DNA of 64,000 nt from Fusibacter_A sp965140735 (GTDB lineage: Bacteria; Bacillota; Clostridia; Peptostreptococcales; Acidaminobacteraceae): contig OZ223306.1 of assembly GCA_965140735.1 (NCBI GenBank), positions 4,526,001 through 4,590,000 on the forward strand, written 5' to 3'. Of this stretch, positions 16,629 to 25,234 are shown piece after piece. Position 1 is the first letter of the stretch; each line of letters begins with the position of its first letter. The notes below the pieces were generated by a model that saw only the letters and a program-made list of their open reading frames with translations, was not told where the DNA came from and did no database searches. Position numbers and translations under genes: made by a program.

Positions 16629-19526
16629 ATGATGTGGCAGTTTGAAAAAAAGGCGTATAGCCCTAAAACACAAATGCTTGATGAAAGTTTGTTTATGGTG
16701 GGGAATGGCTACATAGGTGTCAGGGGGTGTTTTGAAGAAGGCTATCCTCAAGGGGATACCATTAGAGGGACTTATATCAATGGCCTTTACGACAGAGTTC
16801 CAATGGTACACGCTGAAATGGCATTTGGTTTTCCAACGGTTCAAGATAAACAACCCCGTTTGATTGACACTCAAACCTGCAAGGTTTATCTCGATGGTGA
16901 GCCTGCAAGTCTTGTTGAGGGGCGCTATCAAGAATATTTGAGAACACTGGATTACTTGAAGGGTGAAACGTGCCGAAGTTATGTTTTTATCACGAAATCA
17001 GGTAAAGAAGCCAAGTTGCGCTTCAAGCGATTGGCATCTTTTGTAGAAAGAAATATTTTAGTCTACAGGATAGAAGTTAAATATGAAGGTCAGATAGAGC
17101 TGGTGAGTGTTTGTGACGCCAACATCGAAAATTATAGTAATTCAAATGATCCTCGGACTGGACAAAGTCATACAAAATTGATGAAGCTCCTTAAACTCTC
17201 TTACGACGGTAAGGATGTTAGGGCGATTATGCAGACACAAAGCACTGAAATTAAACAAGCTACAGTGGTGCGACATCAAGTGAAGATCAGTTCGATTGAT
17301 GAAATGGCACATGTTGTAAAAGATGGCTGTATAGAAACGCATATTAAAGGTGAGGAACATCTCATTTTAGATAAGCTTTGTTTATTCACAGACAGTTTGA
17401 GAACTAAAAATATGGATGAGAGTATCAGTCAACTTTTAAATAATCTTGAGAGCAATCAAGATTATGATTACTTTTTAAACTTACAGAGTGATTACTTGGA
17501 AACATTTTGGGTTAAAACGGGTATTGAAATCGAAGGGTCTTCATTAGACCAAAGTGCGATTAGATATATGCAATATCAGCTACTCCAATCCGTAGGGTCT
17601 GATTTAAATGCCAATATTTCTGCTAAGGGATTATCAGGGGAAGGCTATGAAGGCCATTACTTTTGGGACACTGAAATCTATGTGCTCCCTGTGATGCTCT
17701 TTAATCAACCTGAACGTGCAAAGACTTTATTAGAATATCGATATCATATATTGCCACAGGCACGTTTGCGTGCAAAGGAGCTTGGGCATCACAGTGGGGT
17801 GGCATATGCGTGGCGTACGATTTCTGGCATAGAGTGCTCGGGTTATTTCCCCGCAGGAACGGCACAGTATCATATTAACGCAGATATAGCCTATGCATTT
17901 ATTCAATATTATTTATATACAGGGGATTTGGCATTTATGGTATCAAAGGGTGCTGAAGTTATTTTTGAAACCGCTCGAATTTGGCTGGAGATTGGACATT
18001 TTTATCAAGGGACATTTCAGATTCATAATGTGACAGGACCTGATGAGTATACTGCTATTGTCAATAATAATTACTACACTAATGCCATGGCGAAATATCA
18101 TTTGATGTGGGCAAATCGCTTTTACAAAATATTAAAAAATACGACAGATCCTGAGCTTTCAAAACAAGCCGAGGCACTTTTCGAAAGGATTGGGCTTACC
18201 GAAGATGAAGTGGCGACTATGCTCAGGGCATCGAATCAGATGTATTTTGAATTTGATGAAAACTTACAATTATATGCACAAGATGACTCGTTTTTAAGCA
18301 AACCAAGGTGGCCGTTTGAAACAGCTGATCCTGCGAAAAAACCGTTATTGTTACATTATCACCCACTGACGATTTACAGGCATCAAGTCCTGAAACAAGC
18401 CGATACAATTTTAGCACATTTCTTATTAGAAGAATACGCGGATAGTGACGTTATTAAAAATGCTTTCAATTTCTATGAGCATTTAACAACGCATGACTCT
18501 TCTCTTTCAAGTTGTATTTATGGCATAGTGGCTTCAAAATGTGGTTTTAATCGAAAAGCTTATGATTACTTTAAAGAATCTATTGTGCTGGATCTTGAAG
18601 ACACACATCACAATACAAAAGATGGGCTTCACATGGCCAATATGGCTGGGAGCATACTAGGGGTTATTGCAGGCTTTGCAGGTCTTAGGATTACTGAAAA
18701 GGGTATCGCACTTAAACCGAATTTACCAGAGCAGTGGCAGAAGCTTAAATTCAAAATTGAGTTTAGAGGACGCCTCATTGCAGTTGAAGTAGGTCCTGAG
18801 GGAGTTGAGTGCAAACTGATAGAAGGCATCCCAATAAGCATTAAGGTCAATGATCAGTTAAAACTATTAAAGCCTGATAACGCTAACTATAAGGGGATCG
18901 TATTTGATTTAGATGGCGTATTAACAGAGACCAGCCATGCCCATTTTTTAGCGTGGAAAGCGCTTGCAAAGACTTTAGATTTTTCTGTTCCCGATACGCT
19001 TGAAGATCAAGTAAGAGGTATTTCAAGAAGAGCAGCACTTGATCTTGTATTGGCATATTCAGAAGATGCTTCAAGATATACGGAAGCTGAAAAAGAAGCA
19101 TTTGCCACAAAGAAAAATAAAATTTATCTTGAAAAAATAGCGGATTATACAGAGGCTGATTTATGTGAAGGGGCAAAGGCATTACTGGTTTTCTTAAAGA
19201 GAGAGGGCTTTAAAATTGCTCTTGCCTCAGCAAGTCGAAATGCACCTTTCTTGATAAAAGCAATGGGAATTGAAAAATATTTTGATGCAGTGGTCAATCC
19301 AATGGATATTGAAAAAGGAAAACCAGCACCTGATATCTTTTTAAAAGCATGTGATCTTATTGCCTTAAAACCTTCGGAGTGCATTGGCGTTGAAGATGCT
19401 TATGCTGGTATTGAAAGTATAAAATCAGCGGGATTGCTTCCTATTGGAATTGGCAATACAGAGACGCTCTATAATAGTGATATCATTTTGGATGACTTAA
19501 AAATGCTTTTAGAGCTCTTAAAATAA
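16629..19526 (+). CDS. GH65 glycoside phosphorylase fused to beta-phosphoglucomutase
   Basis: This is a two-enzyme fusion of 965 residues. Residues 1 to about 745 form a GH65 phosphorylase, which cleaves alpha-glucosides with phosphate to beta-glucose 1-phosphate. The acid Glu lies in TGPDEYTAIVNNNYYTNAM (about residue 472), and THDSSLS and DGLHMANMAGS belong to the phosphate region. Residues from about 753 form an HAD-type beta-phosphoglucomutase (FDLDGVLTE with both Asp, GKPAPDIF, GVEDAYAGIESIKSAGL), which turns that product into glucose 6-phosphate. AGGAGG lies upstream of tandem ATGs at 16629 and 16632. Substrate (maltose, kojibiose, trehalose or similar) cannot be decided from sequence. 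Confidence 0.9.
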   Translation: MMWQFEKKAYSPKTQMLDESLFMVGNGYIGVRGCFEEGYPQGDTIRGTYINGLYDRVPMVHAEMAFGFPTVQDKQPRLIDTQTCKVYLDGEPASLVEGRYQEYLRTLDYLKGETCRSYVFITKSGKEAKLRFKRLASFVERNILVYRIEVKYEGQIELVSVCDANIENYSNSNDPRTGQSHTKLMKLLKLSYDGKDVRAIMQTQSTEIKQATVVRHQVKISSIDEMAHVVKDGCIETHIKGEEHLILDKLCLFTDSLRTKNMDESISQLLNNLESNQDYDYFLNLQSDYLETFWVKTGIEIEGSSLDQSAIRYMQYQLLQSVGSDLNANISAKGLSGEGYEGHYFWDTEIYVLPVMLFNQPERAKTLLEYRYHILPQARLRAKELGHHSGVAYAWRTISGIECSGYFPAGTAQYHINADIAYAFIQYYLYTGDLAFMVSKGAEVIFETARIWLEIGHFYQGTFQIHNVTGPDEYTAIVNNNYYTNAMAKYHLMWANRFYKILKNTTDPELSKQAEALFERIGLTEDEVATMLRASNQMYFEFDENLQLYAQDDSFLSKPRWPFETADPAKKPLLLHYHPLTIYRHQVLKQADTILAHFLLEEYADSDVIKNAFNFYEHLTTHDSSLSSCIYGIVASKCGFNRKAYDYFKESIVLDLEDTHHNTKDGLHMANMAGSILGVIAGFAGLRITEKGIALKPNLPEQWQKLKFKIEFRGRLIAVEVGPEGVECKLIEGIPISIKVNDQLKLLKPDNANYKGIVFDLDGVLTETSHAHFLAWKALAKTLDFSVPDTLEDQVRGISRRAALDLVLAYSEDASRYTEAEKEAFATKKNKIYLEKIADYTEADLCEGAKALLVFLKREGFKIALASASRNAPFLIKAMGIEKYFDAVVNPMDIEKGKPAPDIFLKACDLIALKPSECIGVEDAYAGIESIKSAGLLPIGIGNTETLYNSDIILDDLKMLLELLK

Positions 19527-19599
19527 ATAAAGATTGTATAGTGGGCTACAGAAACATATAATTAGAGGAACAAGTGCATTATTTGAGAGGAGAACCATT

Positions 19600-20076
19600 A
19601 TGAACATAAGTGAAAGTTTCACTGTAAATCACCTAAATCTCCAAAAAGGACTCTATGTTTCTAAAGTTATGAAGTTGGGCGAAGAATCACTGACATTCTT
19701 TGATTTAAGAATGAAGTTACCCAATCGCGAGAAGTTGAGTGTCAATGGGATTCACACAATTGAGCACTTAATGAATGCTTTTTTTTCAAACGACAAAGAA
19801 CTTGGAGAATTATTTGTTTACTTTGGTTCAAGAGGCAGCCTTACTGGCATGACTTTGATCCTTCAAGGGACCTATACTTCAAAAGAAATATTACCTCATG
19901 TAAAACGAGCATACGAATATGTGGCTTCGTTTAGAGGCGATGTTATTAGAGGCAATAAAACTGAATGCGGTAATCATGAACTTCACAGTCTGACAGACGC
20001 AAGACAAGAAGCTGAGGATTATCTCAAAATTATTAAGAAAGCAGATGACAGTATTCTAAATTATCCGACAATGTAA
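19600..20076 (+). CDS. luxS: LuxS (S-ribosylhomocysteine lyase) homologue with Ser in place of the catalytic Cys
   Basis: LuxS cleaves S-ribosylhomocysteine to homocysteine and the precursor of autoinducer-2. The 158-residue protein keeps Ser6, Arg37, the metal-binding HTIEH motif (His52, Glu55, His56) and Cys123 (ECGN). The conserved GCxTG motif, however, reads GSLTG, so the general acid/base Cys (Cys84 in Bacillus numbering) is Ser80, codon AGC at 19837-19839. Activity is therefore doubtful. GAGAGGAGA sets the start at 19600, and the frame upstream has no ribosome site. It follows the GH65 gene by 73 bases; no methyl-cycle partner is adjacent. Confidence 0.85.
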   Translation: MNISESFTVNHLNLQKGLYVSKVMKLGEESLTFFDLRMKLPNREKLSVNGIHTIEHLMNAFFSNDKELGELFVYFGSRGSLTGMTLILQGTYTSKEILPHVKRAYEYVASFRGDVIRGNKTECGNHELHSLTDARQEAEDYLKIIKKADDSILNYPTM

Positions 20077-20211
20077 CACAAGCTCATGGTATCATCGTAT
20101 GATGACAAGGTGCCTTTTTAAAAATGATTGTGAGATCATCTTTAAGAGGGTGCTTTTTTTATGCCTTTATATTGGTGTAAGAGAATAGAAAATTAAATAA
20201 AACTAAAGAGA

Positions 20212-20240
20212 TTGACATATATATCACGATGCGATATATA
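20212..20240 (+). promoter_or_regulatory. Promoter with inverted repeat before the small membrane protein
   Basis: TTGACA (20212-20217) and TATATA (20235-20240) are 17 bases apart. TATATATC (20218-20225) and GATATATA (20233-20240) form a perfect 8-bp inverted repeat across the spacer and -10 box, a layout expected for a repressor site. The ribosome-like AAGGAG follows the -10 box directly, so it would barely be included in a transcript from this promoter. Confidence 0.55.
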
Positions 20241-20253
20241 AAGGAGACCTTCT

Positions 20254-20481
20254 ATTTTTACGGATAAACAATCTTTGATTGATCGAAATAGCAGATTGCT
20301 TATAGTTGCATTGGTTGTTATAGTAGGTCAAATACCATTGGCACTGGTTGTCTTATTAAATTCTAGATATTGGAGTTCAAATATAAACGTATTATTCACC
20401 TGTTTTTATACTCTTTTTTTGGGATTAATCGATTATGCGATTTATTGTCTTGCGAAACAAAATAGAAATTTAAAAACATAA
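20254..20481 (+). CDS. Small hypothetical membrane protein (two helices)
   Basis: This short protein of about 68-75 residues has two hydrophobic helices (LLIVALVVIVGQIPLALVVLL and VLFTCFYTLFLGLIDYAIYCL), a short charged tail and no recognised family. The start is unclear. AAGGAG at 20241-20246 has no ATG, GTG or TTG at normal distance, only ATT at 20254 (seven bases). The first conventional start in frame is TTG at 20275. A promoter with an operator-like repeat lies directly upstream and a terminator follows, so it is a single-gene, probably repressed unit. Confidence 0.6.
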   Translation: MFTDKQSLIDRNSRLLIVALVVIVGQIPLALVVLLNSRYWSSNINVLFTCFYTLFLGLIDYAIYCLAKQNRNLKT

Positions 20482-20506
20482 ATGTAGAAGATATAGAAAA
20501 TGTTCT

Positions 20507-20556
20507 AACCTAGGGCTAAAGGCTTAATTTATTAAATCTTTAGCCTTGGGTTTTTA
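20507..20556 (+). terminator. Terminator after the small membrane protein
   Basis: CCTAGGGCTAAAG (20509-20521) pairs with CTTTAGCCTTGGG (20538-20550), with one wobble, and is followed by TTTTT. Confidence 0.88.
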
Positions 20557-20651
20557 TAATAACAAAATAGTATAATAAGAAGTGCCAAAACCTTCTGATC
20601 TCATGAATTCTTCTGTATTTCTATATATTAGATTATAGAAATCGTACAGGG

Positions 20652-20698
20652 GTATAAGGGAAAGAGACATAAGGGAAAAAGGCATAAGGGCTAAGGGG
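20652..20698 (+). repeat. Short degenerate tandem repeat
   Basis: About three units of roughly 17 bases, each containing ATAAGGGaaa-gac/ggc, lie in front of the soluble chemoreceptor gene. The repeated AAGGG cores look like multiple ribosome-site-like motifs. No function is assigned. Confidence 0.5.
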
Positions 20699-20734
20699 TG
20701 TTGTAACTCAAAATAAATAAAAGGTGGATTGGGC

Positions 20735-22054
20735 ATGTTTTTTAAGAAGAGGCAAAAGGGGCAAGTAGAAGGAGAACTGCATAAAGAGAGCGTGGAGAAT
20801 ATTACAGAAGAACAAACGCTTTCAAAAGAGCATGATGAAAATGCAAGACAGGTAGAACTGCTTAAACAAGTCAACAGTTTGCTAAAATATGTGACAGAGC
20901 AAGATTATGTGAAAACGATGTTGATGGATGTCAACAAACAAACCGAGATGATTGAAAATATCTCCGCAAATAGTGAAGAAATGACATCAACAATAGAAGA
21001 TATTTCTAATTTCGTACAGAATTCAAACGAATCTACATTAAATTCGATTGGCGTTGCTAACAACTCGATTCAAATGATTACAGAAGCTTTTGATCAAATT
21101 GGAGTCACTTTTGAGGCTTCTCAGAAAGTTAAAATGACTATGGTTAAACTCAATGAGGAAGCGCAAAAAATTAACGGTATAGTGAGTGTGATTAAGGGTG
21201 TAGCAGATCAAACCAATCTTTTAGCGCTTAATGCTTCGATTGAAGCTGCAAGGGCGGGAGAACATGGTAAAGGCTTTGCTGTGGTTGCAGATGAAATTAA
21301 AAAGCTTGCTGAAAGTACTAAAGAGCAAGTTGATTTTATCAGAGAAATCGTAGAGTCATTGTCCACAGAAATAGACAATACAGATCATGCCCTTGAACTT
21401 TCAAATCAATCATTTGAAAAGGGAAAAACACAAATGTCAAATGCCGTTTCTGGATTAGGCGCTATGGAACAAGGTCTTAATGGGATCAGCAATACCTTTA
21501 TGGAAATTAGCGCAAATATTGAAGAGCAGACAGCTGCATCAGAAGAAATGTCTAGTGCCATTATGGTGGTCAATGATAAGGCAAAAATGATTCATGGAGA
21601 GACCAATAAAACCGGGCTTGCCTTTAATGCGGTATCCAAGATTATCGATGATATCCGAGTAGAAATTTTAGATAAAGTCTCAGAGCTGGATATGAAAACT
21701 CAGCTTGAAATTTGTATTAGCGATCATTTGATGTGGAAATGGCGTGTTTATAATATGATCTTGGGGTATGAATCACTAGAGGAATCTCAAGTGGGGACAC
21801 ATCATACTTGTAGACTTGGGAAGTGGTGTGATACATGTGAGTTTACGGATGTGGACATAAAGCAAGTGATCGCAGAATTGGAAACACCACATGCATCACT
21901 CCATGACTTGGCTAAAAAAGCAATAAAAGCGTATAATAATGGCGATATTCATGGTGCAGAAGCTGCACTTGAACTGATGGATCAAGCGTCTAAGCAAGTA
22001 GTAGATTGTCTTAATCAGATGAAAAAAATAGATAGAAAGAAGAAAGCCAAATAG
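20735..22054 (+). CDS. Soluble methyl-accepting chemotaxis protein with C-terminal zinc-binding (CZB) domain
   Basis: This cytoplasmic chemoreceptor lacks membrane helices. After a charged N-terminus and coiled coil it carries the signalling tip (ADQTNLLALNASIEAARAGE, HGKGFAVVADEIKKLAEST) that contacts CheA and CheW. The C-terminus is a CZB domain with HLMWKWRVYN, CRLGKWCDTC and a later His pair (HASLHDL), known in this family to bind zinc. AAGGTGG at 20721-20727 fits ATG at 20735 rather than the upstream TTG at 20729. The diguanylate cyclase gene follows 37 bases later, so the two may be co-transcribed. Confidence 0.9.
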   Translation: MFFKKRQKGQVEGELHKESVENITEEQTLSKEHDENARQVELLKQVNSLLKYVTEQDYVKTMLMDVNKQTEMIENISANSEEMTSTIEDISNFVQNSNESTLNSIGVANNSIQMITEAFDQIGVTFEASQKVKMTMVKLNEEAQKINGIVSVIKGVADQTNLLALNASIEAARAGEHGKGFAVVADEIKKLAESTKEQVDFIREIVESLSTEIDNTDHALELSNQSFEKGKTQMSNAVSGLGAMEQGLNGISNTFMEISANIEEQTAASEEMSSAIMVVNDKAKMIHGETNKTGLAFNAVSKIIDDIRVEILDKVSELDMKTQLEICISDHLMWKWRVYNMILGYESLEESQVGTHHTCRLGKWCDTCEFTDVDIKQVIAELETPHASLHDLAKKAIKAYNNGDIHGAEAALELMDQASKQVVDCLNQMKKIDRKKKAK

Positions 22055-22091
22055 TGAAGAGTAATGTTTAGGGGCATTGGAGGGATTTTAA

Positions 22092-23702
22092 ATGAACACT
22101 ATGGATCAAGAAATTACCAAGAAAAGTCGATTGATATTTATAAAATATGCGTCAATCATACCTCCATTGCTGTTCATAGTCTCTTTTCTAATCCTATTTA
22201 TTTTTGAAAAAAATATGAGAATCGTAAAATATGAAGAAATGATTAATTCTGAAAAACACATTTTAGTACTCGAAAACGCTATCTTAGATCAAGAATATAG
22301 AATGGTACTTGAAGATTTAAAATTTTTACAGCATACTTTTAGTGATGTAGAAAATAGTGATGAAAAAATAGATGCCGTTGCAAAAATTTGGAGGGAGTTT
22401 TCAACACATAGGAATATTTACGATCAAATAAGATTCTTAAATTGCAGTGGAGATGAAATAATACGGATTAATTATGTAGAGGGACATGGGGAAATTGTGC
22501 CTGAGCATCAACTTCAAAATAAAAGTAATCGATATTATTTTAAAGATACGCTCAATTTAAGTGAGGAAAGCATCTATATCAGTCAACTTGATTTAAACAT
22601 GGAAAATAACATGATTGAAGTGCCATACAAGCCAGTGATTAGGATCGGAACGTCTTTATATGACGCAAATGAACAACAAAAAGGTGTTATTATTTTGAAC
22701 TACTTAGCAGATTCTATGTTGACTCAATTCAGAAGTATGGGTGAAAACAGCACTGGTGAGATTGCACTACTCAATTCAGACGGCTATTGGTTGTCCAGTG
22801 AAAATGCTGAACTAGAGTATCGATTTATGTTTCCAGGATTTGAAGATCAAACATTTTCGAAACGTTATCCGGATGAATGGAGTCGCATCAAAAATGGTGA
22901 ATCAGAATTACTAACATCCAACGGCTTATTTTTGGCTTCTAAAGTTGTTTTAAATACTAGAGTAACAATGCATACAGGTGATACGGATGATGAAAATAGG
23001 ATTCAAATGCGAACTGGGAATTGGTATATTGTTTCCAGCGTGCTTAGAAATGACGACACTCAAATATATTTTCCAGATGATAATCAAGGGCTTATGTGGG
23101 CAGTTTTAACTAAAAATAGCATTTACTTTTTTCTAATTTTAACAATAGCATTGCTAATCGCTTACCTGATATCGCTTAATAGAAAAGCATTTCTTACCAT
23201 TAAATTTTATTCTGAATATGATGCGCTTACTATGACTTTTAATCGAAGGGCAGGTCTTGAAAAGCTTAAAGAAATAGTGCCTTATGGAGAACGCCGAAAA
23301 TTCAATATAAGCCTCTGTTTCCTTGATGTGAATGGTCTTAAAACAGTCAATGATAGCTTAGGACACAAGTATGGTGATGAATTGATATTATCAGCAGTTC
23401 AAGGCATCAAAGGTCAAATTCGCAAAAAGGATTTGATCATCAGATTTGGTGGCGATGAATTTTTAGTGGTGTTCTATAACAGTAACTTAGAGGAATCTGA
23501 GATGATTTGGCAGCGCATTGTAAAGGTATACGAAGAGATCAATCAAGTGGAAAAAAGATCATATAATATCAGCGTGAGTCATGGGATCGTAGAAGTGACA
23601 AATGAATCTGCTGAAGGGCTTGAAGCTTTGATCAAATTAGCAGATGAAAAAATGTATGCAGAAAAGCGTATTATTAAAGAAAATATTCAGACTTTAAAAT
23701 AG
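22092..23702 (+). CDS. Membrane diguanylate cyclase with extracellular Cache sensor
   Basis: The protein makes cyclic di-GMP. One helix at about residues 20-37 and one at about 335-360 enclose a long extracytoplasmic sensor of Cache type (IRFLNCSGDEIIRINY, NRYYFKDTL, YISQLDLN, VIRIGTSLYD). The C-terminal GGDEF domain is intact (RFGGDEFLVVF, near residue 455) and has the inhibitory I-site RKKD five residues before it, so product inhibition is expected. GGAGGG precedes the ATG. It follows a chemoreceptor gene and ends at a large terminator shared with the convergent nhaC gene. Confidence 0.93.
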   Translation: MNTMDQEITKKSRLIFIKYASIIPPLLFIVSFLILFIFEKNMRIVKYEEMINSEKHILVLENAILDQEYRMVLEDLKFLQHTFSDVENSDEKIDAVAKIWREFSTHRNIYDQIRFLNCSGDEIIRINYVEGHGEIVPEHQLQNKSNRYYFKDTLNLSEESIYISQLDLNMENNMIEVPYKPVIRIGTSLYDANEQQKGVIILNYLADSMLTQFRSMGENSTGEIALLNSDGYWLSSENAELEYRFMFPGFEDQTFSKRYPDEWSRIKNGESELLTSNGLFLASKVVLNTRVTMHTGDTDDENRIQMRTGNWYIVSSVLRNDDTQIYFPDDNQGLMWAVLTKNSIYFFLILTIALLIAYLISLNRKAFLTIKFYSEYDALTMTFNRRAGLEKLKEIVPYGERRKFNISLCFLDVNGLKTVNDSLGHKYGDELILSAVQGIKGQIRKKDLIIRFGGDEFLVVFYNSNLEESEMIWQRIVKVYEEINQVEKRSYNISVSHGIVEVTNESAEGLEALIKLADEKMYAEKRIIKENIQTLK

Positions 23703-23719
23703 AGTCAAAGAACAAATAG

Positions 23720-23803
23720 AAGCCATACGTATGATTTATGAAGAGCTTAGGCCGTATAATAACGGATTGGCTCATACATAAGTCGCATGTATGGCTTTAT
23801 TTG
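23720..23803. terminator. Bidirectional terminator between the diguanylate cyclase and nhaC
   Basis: The ends AAGCCATAC (23720) and GTATGGCTT (23797) pair and continue as a long imperfect stem with internal matches (TTATGAAGAGC with GCTCATACATAA). T-rich and A-rich flanks fit convergent genes. Confidence 0.75.
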
Positions 23804-23809
23804 ATGTAC

Positions 23810-25150
23810 TTATAGTTTGCGTATAAGTGGCTTCCAAAATGGATAAATAAAGATCGTAAACAGTGAAAGAAGCGTCAAAAAGAAGGTAAAAGGCACATAT
23901 TGAACTGCTGAAATCCCAGTGAGTTGTTTAATGACGAGGCCATTGACGTTCCAGGGGATCAGACCGACAACATTTAGCCCTACATTTGCGATAGCCATCA
24001 CTAAAAGTGTGCGTGGTATTTGAAAGGCATCATATTTGTCTTTTAAATATTTCCCAGTGATCATAGCAGTCATAGCCTGAGAGCACGTAATCATGGAGAG
24101 AACAAGCCCTAAAAGAGCCGTATTTCTAATGAGCTGTGCTTCTGTTTTGACATTTTTCATAAAGGGTTCGATAATCACATCTATGAGTAAGTCTGCTTCT
24201 AAAATACCGTTTAAGCAAGCACTGAGTAAGATCACTAAAATGACATTGACCATACTAAAAAGACCTGTGGTTTTTAGCATTGAACCCAGTATGACGTGGT
24301 CAATATGATAGCCGTGAACCATAAAATCAAGTAAGGATTCAGTGTTAGCTCCTTTTGCATAAAGCAAAGCTGCAGAAGTGATGCCAACTAAAGTGAGCAC
24401 TTTATTTATCGGTACCTTTAAAATCAATAATAGAATCATCATGAGCAGTGGTAATAATAAATAAAATTTGATACCAAACACAGTGGCAATAACGGCATTT
24501 TGACTGAGCATTTGACCCTCTATGATAAAGGGTTTCCCCATGATATAGAATATAATTAATGTCATAACATAAGGGATGATCGAACTCTTTAATAATAGAG
24601 GCATATTGCTTCTGAAATCGGTATCAGTTACTGATGAGGCTAGATGCAATCCAGAAGCAAGTGGTGATGTACGATCGCCAAAGTATGCCCCTGAGAGTAA
24701 TGCTCCTGTAAGTAGGGGTAAAGAAACATCCATTTGAAAAGCCAAACTTATAAAAAGTGGAATCAAGATCGTTAAAGTTCCGATGGCTGTTCCAAGGAGC
24801 ATGGAGAGAATCGTCGCAAGAATAAATGCTGATAGAAGCAGATTTTGGCCAATCATCATTTCTGAAAAGTGGACGATGAATGTAGGGAGTGCTCCACATC
24901 CCATCATAAGTGGTAATGTAATGCTGATTAGAAAGAGAAGAACCACGGTCTTCTTTACGGCTTTCAAATTATGAAAAATAAGTTCTGGAACAGCTACTTT
25001 ATGTGTGCTTAAACTATAAGCCAAAATATCGGTTGATAATATGGCAAAATAAAGCGGTATATTTAGTGAAATTGCAAGTGTGACACTTAATATAAGGCCT
25101 AGTACAATGACATAGGCTTTCTTTTTTCTTTTAGGTTCTATAGAGGTCAT
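23810..25150 (-). CDS. nhaC: Na+/H+ antiporter of the NhaC family
   Basis: This integral membrane protein of 446 residues and about 11-12 helices exchanges sodium for protons. The family signature is seen in LLSGAYFGDRTSPLASGLHLAS, MITCSQAMTAMITGKYL and PWNVNGLVIKQLTGISAVQYVPF. A paralogue is encoded at 31873 on the other strand, on the far side of the his operon. The gene lies downstream of the his operon with an 84-base gap, so it could be read from it or have its own promoter. The cation preference is inferred from the family. Confidence 0.9.
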   Translation of the reverse strand: MTSIEPKRKKKAYVIVLGLILSVTLAISLNIPLYFAILSTDILAYSLSTHKVAVPELIFHNLKAVKKTVVLLFLISITLPLMMGCGALPTFIVHFSEMMIGQNLLLSAFILATILSMLLGTAIGTLTILIPLFISLAFQMDVSLPLLTGALLSGAYFGDRTSPLASGLHLASSVTDTDFRSNMPLLLKSSIIPYVMTLIIFYIMGKPFIIEGQMLSQNAVIATVFGIKFYLLLPLLMMILLLILKVPINKVLTLVGITSAALLYAKGANTESLLDFMVHGYHIDHVILGSMLKTTGLFSMVNVILVILLSACLNGILEADLLIDVIIEPFMKNVKTEAQLIRNTALLGLVLSMITCSQAMTAMITGKYLKDKYDAFQIPRTLLVMAIANVGLNVVGLIPWNVNGLVIKQLTGISAVQYVPFTFFLTLLSLFTIFIYPFWKPLIRKL

Positions 25151-25234
25151 TGAAATACTCCAAAGTTATGTCTTCCATATCATGGTACTGAAACACATCT
25201 TAAAAGTCAACGAAACCTTAAAAAACCTCATAAA

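Noticed and set aside
20090..20160. Possible terminator after luxS ending in TTTTTTT
   Set aside because: GGTGCC and GGGTGC do not pair as a stem. Only a weak inner ATGAT/ATCAT hairpin forms, distant from the T run, so I did not list it.
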